64,000 bases of DNA from Escarpia spicata (taxonomy: Eukaryota; Annelida; Polychaeta; Sabellida; Siboglinidae): NCBI GenBank assembly GCA_963995525.1, contig CAXEFP010000887.1, forward strand, positions 1,853,173 to 1,917,172, given 5' to 3'. A model generated the notes under the pieces. It was not told the DNA's origin, ran no database searches, and worked only from the letters and a program-made list of their open reading frames with translations. A program made the translations under genes and the position numbers. Shown here one piece after another: positions 58,329 through 64,000 of this stretch (its first letter is position 1; each line of letters begins with the position of its first letter).

Positions 58329-61300
58329 TATTGCCGTGTGTGTTCAGTATGAGATATGTGTAAGACTTACCAATATACATGTTGCTGTGTGTGTTCAGTA
58401 TGAGATATGTGTAAGACTTACCAATATACATGTTGCTGTGTGTGTTCAGTATGAGATATGTGTAAGACTTACCAATATACATGTTGCTCTGTGTGTTCAG
58501 TATGAGATATGTGTAAGACTTACCAATATACATGTTGCTGTGTGTGTTCAGTATGAGATATGTGTAAGACTTACCAATATACATGTTGCCGTGTGTGTTC
58601 AGTATGAGATATGTGTAAGACTTACCATTATACATGTTGCCGTGTGTGTTCAGTATGAGATATGTGTAAGACTTACCAATATACATGTTGCCGTGTGTGT
58701 TCAGTATAAGATATGTATAAGACTTACCAATATACATGTTGCCGTGTGTGTTCAGTATAAGATATGTATAAGACTTACCAATATACATGTTGCCGTGTGT
58801 GTTCAGTATGAGATATGTGTAAGACTTACCAATATACATGTTGCTGTGTGTGTTCAGTATGAGATATGTGTAAGACTTACCAATATACATGTTGCCGTGT
58901 GTGTTCAGTATGAGATATGTATAAGACTTACCAATATACATGTTGCCGTGTGTGGTCAGTATGAGATATGTGTAAGACTTACCAATATACATGTTGCTGT
59001 GTGTGGTCAGTATGAGATATGTGTAAGACTTACCAATATACATGTTGCTGTGTGTATTCAGTATGAGATATGTGTAAGACTTACCAATATACATGTTGCC
59101 GTGTGTGTTCAGTATGATATATGTGTAAGATTTACCAATATACATGTTGCCGTGTGTTCAGTATGAGATATGTGTAAGACTTACCAATATACATATTGCC
59201 GTGTGTGTTCAGTACGAGATATGTGTAAGACTTACCAATATACATGTTGCTGTGTGTTGTCAGTATGAGATATGTATAAGACTTACCAATATACATGTTG
59301 CTGTGTGTGTTCAGTATGAGATATGTGTAAGACTTACCAATATACATGTTGCTGTGTGTGTTCAGTATGAGATATGTGTAAGACTTATCAATATACATGT
59401 TGCTGTGTGTTGTCAGTATGAGATATGTGTAAGACTTACCAATATACATGTTGCTGTGTGTGTTCAGTATGAGATATGTGTAAGACTTACCAATATACAT
59501 GTTGCTGTGTGTTCAGTATGATATATGTGTAAGACTTATCAATATACATGTTGCTGTGTGTGTTCAGTATGAGATATGTGTAAGACTTACCAATATACAT
59601 GTTGCTGTGTGTGGTCAGTATGAGATATGTGTAAGACTTACCAATATACATGTTGCTGTGTGTGTTCAGTATGAGATATGTGTAAGACTTACCAATATAC
59701 ATGTTGCTGTGTGTTCAGTATGATATATGTGTAAGACTTATCAATATACATGTTGCTGTGTGTGGTCAGTATGAGATATGTATAAGACTTAACAATATAT
59801 ATGTTGCTGTGTGTTCAGTATGAGATATGTGTAAGACTTACCAATATACATGTTGCTGTGTGTGTTAAGTATGAGATATGTGTAAGACTTAACAATATAC
59901 ATGTTGCCGTGTGTTCAGTATGAGATATGTATAAGTCTTACCAATATACATGTTGCCATGTGTGTTCAGTATGATATATGTATAAGACTTACCAATATAC
60001 ATGTTGCCGTGTGTTCAGTATGAGATATGTGTAAGACTTACCAATATACATATTGCTGTGTGTGTTCAGTATGAGATATGTGTAAGACTTACCAATATAC
60101 ATGTTGCTGTGTGTGTTCAGTATGAGATATGTGTAAGACTTACCAATATACATGTTGCTGTGTGTGTTCATTACAAGATATGTGTAAGACTTACCAATAT
60201 ACATGTTGCTCTGTGAGTTCAGTATGAGATATGTGTAAGACTTACCAATATACATGTTGCCGTGTGTGTTCAGTATGAGATATGTGTAAGACTTACCAAT
60301 ATACATGTTGCCGTGTGTTCAGTATGAGATTTGTGTAAGACTTACCAATATACATGTTGCTGTGTGTGTTCAGTATGAGATTTGTGTAAGACTTACCAAT
60401 ATACATGTTGCCGTGTGTGTTCAGTATGAGATTTGTGTAAGACTTACCAATATACATGTTGCCGTGTGTGTTCAGTATAAGATATGTATAAGACTTACCA
60501 ATATACATGTTGCCGTGTGTGTTCAGTATGAGATATGTGTAAGACTTACCAATATACATGTTGCCGTGTGTGTTCAGTATGAGATATGTGTAAGACTTAC
60601 CAATATACATGTTGCTCTGTGTGTTCAGTATGAGATATCTGTAAGACTTACCAATATACATATTGCCGTGTGTGTTCAGTATGAGATATGTGTAAGACTT
60701 ACCAATATACATGTTGCTGTGTGTGTTCAGTATGAGATATGTGTAAGACTTACCAATATACATGTTGCTGTGTGTGTTCATTACAAGATATGTGTAAGAC
60801 TTACCAATATACATGTTGCTCTGTGTGTTCAGTATGAGATATGTGTAAGATTTACCAATATACATGTTGCTGTGTGTGTTCAGTATGAGATATGTGTAAG
60901 ACTTACCAATATACATGTTGCCGTGTGTGTTCAGTATGAGATATGTGTAAAACTTATCAATATACATGTTGCTGTGAGTGTTCAGTATGAGATATGTATA
61001 AGACTTATCAATATACATGTTGCCGTGTGTGTTCAGTATGAGATATGTATAAGACTTACCAATATACATGTTGCTGTGTGTGTTCAGTATGAGATATGTG
61101 TAAGACTTACCAATATACATATTGCCGTGTGTGTTCAGTATGAGATATGTGTAAGACTTACCAATATACATGTTGCCGTGTGTGTTCAGTATGAGATTTG
61201 TGTAAGACGTGTGTGTTCACTTTGAGATATGTGTAAGACTTACCAATATACATGTTGCCGTATGTGTTCAGTATGAGATTTGTGTAAGACTTACCAATAT

Positions 61301-61710
61301 ACATGTTGCCGTGTGTGTTCAGTATGAGATTTGTGTAAGACTTACCAATATACATGTTGCCGTGTGTGGTCAGTATGAGATATGTGTAAGACTTACCAAT
61401 ATACATGTTGCCGTGTGTGGTCAGTATGAGATATGTGTAAGACTTACCAATATACATGTTGCCGTGTGTGTTCAGTATGAGATATGTGTAAGACTTACCA
61501 ATATACATGTTGCCGTGTGTGTTCAGTATGAGATATGTGTAAGACTTACCAATATACATGTTGCCGTGTGTGGTCAGTATGAGATTTGTGTAAGACTTAC
61601 CAATATACATGTTGCCGTGTGTGGTCAGTATGAGATATGTGTAAGACGTGTGTGTTCACTTTGAGATATGTGTAAGACTTACCAATATACATGTTGCCGT
61701 GTGTGTTCAG
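58329..61710 (-). repeat. 51-bp minisatellite of exon end plus 5' splice site
   Basis: About 66 units. On the minus strand a unit is ctgaacacacacggcaacat, gtatattg, gtaagtcttacacatatctc, ata. The first 28 bases equal the 3' end of the laminin-G exon at 61,683-61,786, and the following GTAAGT is its splice donor. Most units keep an intact donor. Variants include 49-bp units (59,142; 59,500; 59,700; 60,001; 60,304), two 31-bp deletion units (61,201; 61,640) and donor-killing changes (gacttatc, gacttaac). 51 bp is 17 codons, so both strands stay open over long stretches; the predicted proteins are repeat products. Confidence 0.95.
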
Positions 61711-61786
61711 CATGGATAATAGTCCTCCAGATTATCCCTCTACAAAGCTGAATCCGTTGATCTTAAGAGTTCCTTTCCACACTGTC
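61683..61786 (-). CDS. EGF-end or laminin-G exon with ambiguous frame (exon b)
   Basis: Minus exon with acceptor tgttgttgacttcag before 61,786 and donor G|GTAAGT at 61,683/61,682. Read in the frame that joins exon c, it gives TVWKGTLKINGFSFVEG, a TAA (61,734-61,732), then SGGLLSMLNTHGNMYIG, which fits the middle of a laminin-G domain. Read in the phase left by the EGF exon, it gives GQCGKELLRSTDSAL then TAG, which supplies the final EGF cysteine. Both readings are plausible and both hit a stop, so this copy is disrupted or misassembled, or an intervening exon has been lost. Its last 28 bases seeded the 51-bp array. Confidence 0.5.
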
Positions 61787-61794
61787 CTGAAGTC

Positions 61795-62363
61795 AACAAC
61801 ATTGTCCATATTAATATACTCATACCACAGCTAATATCACAAATACCTGGGTTTTATTTTTAAACAGAAAAAAATGCTTTAAATTCATATTGGTTAAAGT
61901 GTGATCAATAATTAGCTATTAATATGATGTAAAATCAGTATGTGTAAATGTTGGGAATCTTGCATCACCATTTTCTAACTGGAGTCTTCAGTTGCAAAAT
62001 ATTCGACGGAATGTCTTCAGTTGCCAACATTTTGGAGTCTTCAGAAAGTTGCCACTGTTTTGCACATAACAGATATTTAAACCTATTTTGTTTGATTGAA
62101 GTAAGTGACACATCACTGGAATTTAAATATGGGAAAACACAATAAATGATGAGAAGTAATAATACTGACAATAGCCTAACAATTGTTTTCACTTATACTC
62201 AAATCAGTCAACTGCCCAAGAAGTTTTCTTTATTTACTGACAAGTAACCTATCCATCACGAGACCTGTTGCCTAGCAAAACCTCCTTATACATACTGCTT
62301 AAACATACATGCACACAAGGGATATGCCTAGGAAAATTGCAGACCTGCAAACTAAATACATAC
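61795..62363. other. Intron between EGF exon and exon b
   Basis: AT-rich, with no motif-bearing frame. It contains the partner of the intronic direct repeat at 62,240-62,288. Confidence 0.4.
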
Positions 62364-62535
62364 CAGTGTATTGCGCTGGACAGTTACACCTATATTCTGT
62401 GCTGTTCATTTCAATACACTGTCCATCAATAGTGCAGGGTCGCTTGACACAGGGCGTCATGTCACCACAGTCGACAATGTTACTGCTGGCAATCGCGTCA
62501 TCCACCACGTTAAGTGTGTGACCCTTCAGAATCAC
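62364..62535 (-). CDS. Laminin-G end plus EGF-like exon (exon a)
   Basis: A 172-nt minus exon. The acceptor is cttgctgtag before 62,535; the donor is CACTG|GTATGT at 62,364/62,363. It starts in phase 0 and ends in phase 1. The protein begins VILKGHTLNVVDDAIASSNI and VDC, which is the usual last strand of a laminin-G domain. An EGF-like module follows: CGDMTPCVKRPC, TIDGQCIEMNSTEYRCNCPA and QYTG, with the Cys order C..C....C...C.C expected of EGF. The sixth cysteine is expected in the next exon. This is the clearest host-gene exon in the window: an extracellular, probably cell-surface or matrix protein. Upstream exons lie beyond 64,000 or were not recognised. Confidence 0.75.
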
Positions 62536-62559
62536 CTACAGCAAGACAACTCTTATAGC

Positions 62560-62915
62560 AAGGAAATGTTTATAGCAGTTCCTCGTGACAATTTAATGTT
62601 GATAGCACATCATTTGTGGCAATCTAATGTTGATATCACCATCCTCATAGCAATGTATTGTTTACAACAAACTCGTCTTAACAATGTAATGTTTACAGCA
62701 AAGCCTTCATGGTAATATAATGTTTACAGTACACCCCTCACAGCAATGCACTGTTCACATCACCCTTTGTGGTAATGTAATGTTTACATCACCCGTTTGT
62801 GGCAATGTAATGTTTACAGCACACCCATCATGACAATGTAATGTTTACGGCACACAATATATATGACAATGTCATGTTTACAGCACACCACAACCCCCTG
62901 TAGCAATGTAACAAG
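62560..62915 (+). repeat. Degenerate ~30-bp tandem repeat
   Basis: About a dozen diverged copies of gcaatgtaatgtttacagca and caccc, upstream (minus sense) of the EGF exon. Confidence 0.75.
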
Positions 62916-63032
62916 GTTGATAAAAATGATACCTATCTATCAACAATCAATCTGTTAATATTAGATTGTATAGTGTTAACATGTCAATCTGGCTATCAGT
63001 CTGCAACTACAACAGTTTTACATGTATGGACA

Positions 63033-63212
63033 GAACAAGATGATCTTGACAGGTTGATCAAATGGTCTGAAAAGTGACAAATGCTGTTCAATTTTGGGAA
63101 ATGTAAATACCTCCAAACAGGACATGGGAACGAAGAGGTAGAATATACAACGGGGGGTACTGTACTAAATACTACTGTAAAAGAAAAGGACTTAGGGTTA
63201 ACCATTAGCAAA
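63033..63212 (+). mobile_element. CR1-like LINE scrap
   Basis: Plus text DDLDRLIKWSEK, a TGA, then QMLFNFGKCKYLQTGHGNEE and VKEKDLGL, matching the region after FADD in the copies at 45 kb and 53.8 kb. Both ends are truncated. Confidence 0.9.
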
Positions 63213-63539
63213 CTGCTATTCCCTTTGGGTAAATAACAATTCAAACCATAACAATTTATATTGTCACCTTGTATAGCTTGGTCCTTGAGTGTGTCAGTCT
63301 GTCTACTGATATATGCAACTATTTGTATATGGCACTTAAAGGAAATAAAAATAAGGCATTAGCCAAAATCCTTTTTCCATGTGTACACAAAGTTTAACCT
63401 TGTATGTAACATTTGACAACATTAAAAAAATACAGAAAAATACATTTGTAGCATAAATTCGATTTAAAACCCGTCTGTGTAGCGATTCCCGCGGAAAATA
63501 AAATAAAAATTTAATGAGCTAGGCGATCACCTGGTATCG

Positions 63540-64000
63540 TGACGTCACTTATGACACACACTCGCATCAGGCCGACCCTTTCCATGCATTCAGAGCATGT
63601 TTACAAGTATAGCTTTTGGGTCGAAACGAGCGTCAGAATGAGTTATTGTGCAATACTCCGATGAAATACAAACACTAGTCATCACAGAGGAACAAGCAGT
63701 TATCTTACCGTTCCACATGAATCCAATTTTATTCAAAACAATGAATGCGAATGGGCCTACAAGTCGACTAGGTTTCGCCGAGCTTGGGCTCGTTTTCAGA
63801 ATAATTATATCGAATGCAACCAACGAGAGATAATCTAAACCAATAAACATACATAGCAAACATATATTGTATCCAGCTACAGAACGTAACGTGTATAATC
63901 TCATAATATCACTCGAATATCGATGTACGAAGGAGGAGTTGTACAATTTATCATAACAACTTAAATCAGTCAATGAATTTCTGTCGGTCCTGTTAGCTCA
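63540..64000 (+). repeat. R1 repeat, copy C (cut by window end)
   Basis: Starts at gacgtcacttatgac and matches copies A and B through catgcattcagagcatgttt, cattcagaata-type and caaccaacgagagataatct blocks. The tRNA-like A box (ttagctca) is reached at 63,993, where the window ends. Confidence 0.8.

Noticed and set aside
58276..61664. Long repetitive open frames on both strands of the 51-bp array
   Set aside because: Same reason: 51 bp is 17 codons and the unit is stop-free on both strands. The exon and splice-donor origin explains it.

Overview
The window looks like repeat-rich accessory or intronic DNA from the nuclear genome of an invertebrate animal. It carries no bacterial-style operons. 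It does carry several non-LTR retrotransposon clades (L2-like, CR1-like with an ORF1 esterase, RTE-like), a Gypsy LTR retrotransposon, a SINE, long minisatellites, and exon-like pieces of an EGF/laminin-G gene with splice sites. The element types resemble those of marine invertebrates such as hemichordates, amphioxus, cnidarians and molluscs. I cannot name the species from sequence alone.

Layout. 1-9.9 kb: a SINE copy, short-period minisatellites, RTE-like LINE fragments, a (CACACG)/(CCCG) microsatellite splitting a ZSWIM/FAR1-like coding fragment, a degenerate ~192-bp tandem repeat, and two inverted copies of an unidentified ~450-bp repeat. 9.96-16.3 kb: an L2-like LINE (+), a second SINE whose last 72 bp has grown into about 22 tandem copies, a second L2-like LINE (-) and a LINE 3' fragment. 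16.3-25 kb: mostly non-coding, with microsatellites and the first copy of a ~1-kb repeat family (called R1 here). 25.1-27.3 kb: a non-LTR element with endonuclease and reverse transcriptase. 27.8-33 kb: a small inverted-repeat-flanked segment and a 70-bp minisatellite rich in CACGTG. 34.4-38.2 kb: a long decayed LINE (-). 38.8-39.1 kb: an exact 40-bp repeat with a palindrome and CCAAT. 39.6-49.2 kb: a decayed Gypsy element carrying an R1 copy in its leader, a 44-bp minisatellite grown inside its RNase H, and a 3.4-kb CR1-like LINE inserted into that RNase H with a CACTT duplication. 49.6-55.3 kb: LINE 3' fragments, a 62-bp minisatellite, a second CR1-like copy and a short G-rich tandem repeat. 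57.7-62.5 kb (-): EGF and laminin-G exons around a 3.4-kb, 51-bp-period array. 63-64 kb: a CR1 scrap and a third R1 copy cut by the window end.

The most notable signal is a shared origin for three long arrays. The 72-bp array is the amplified tail of a SINE, the 44-bp array is an amplified piece of Gypsy RNase H code between two AGTAGC hexamers, and the 51-bp array is the amplified 3' end of a laminin-G exon together with its GTAAGT splice donor, so an intron contains dozens of copies of its own 5' splice site. Every mobile element seen is broken by stops, frameshifts or truncation, so none looks autonomous here.
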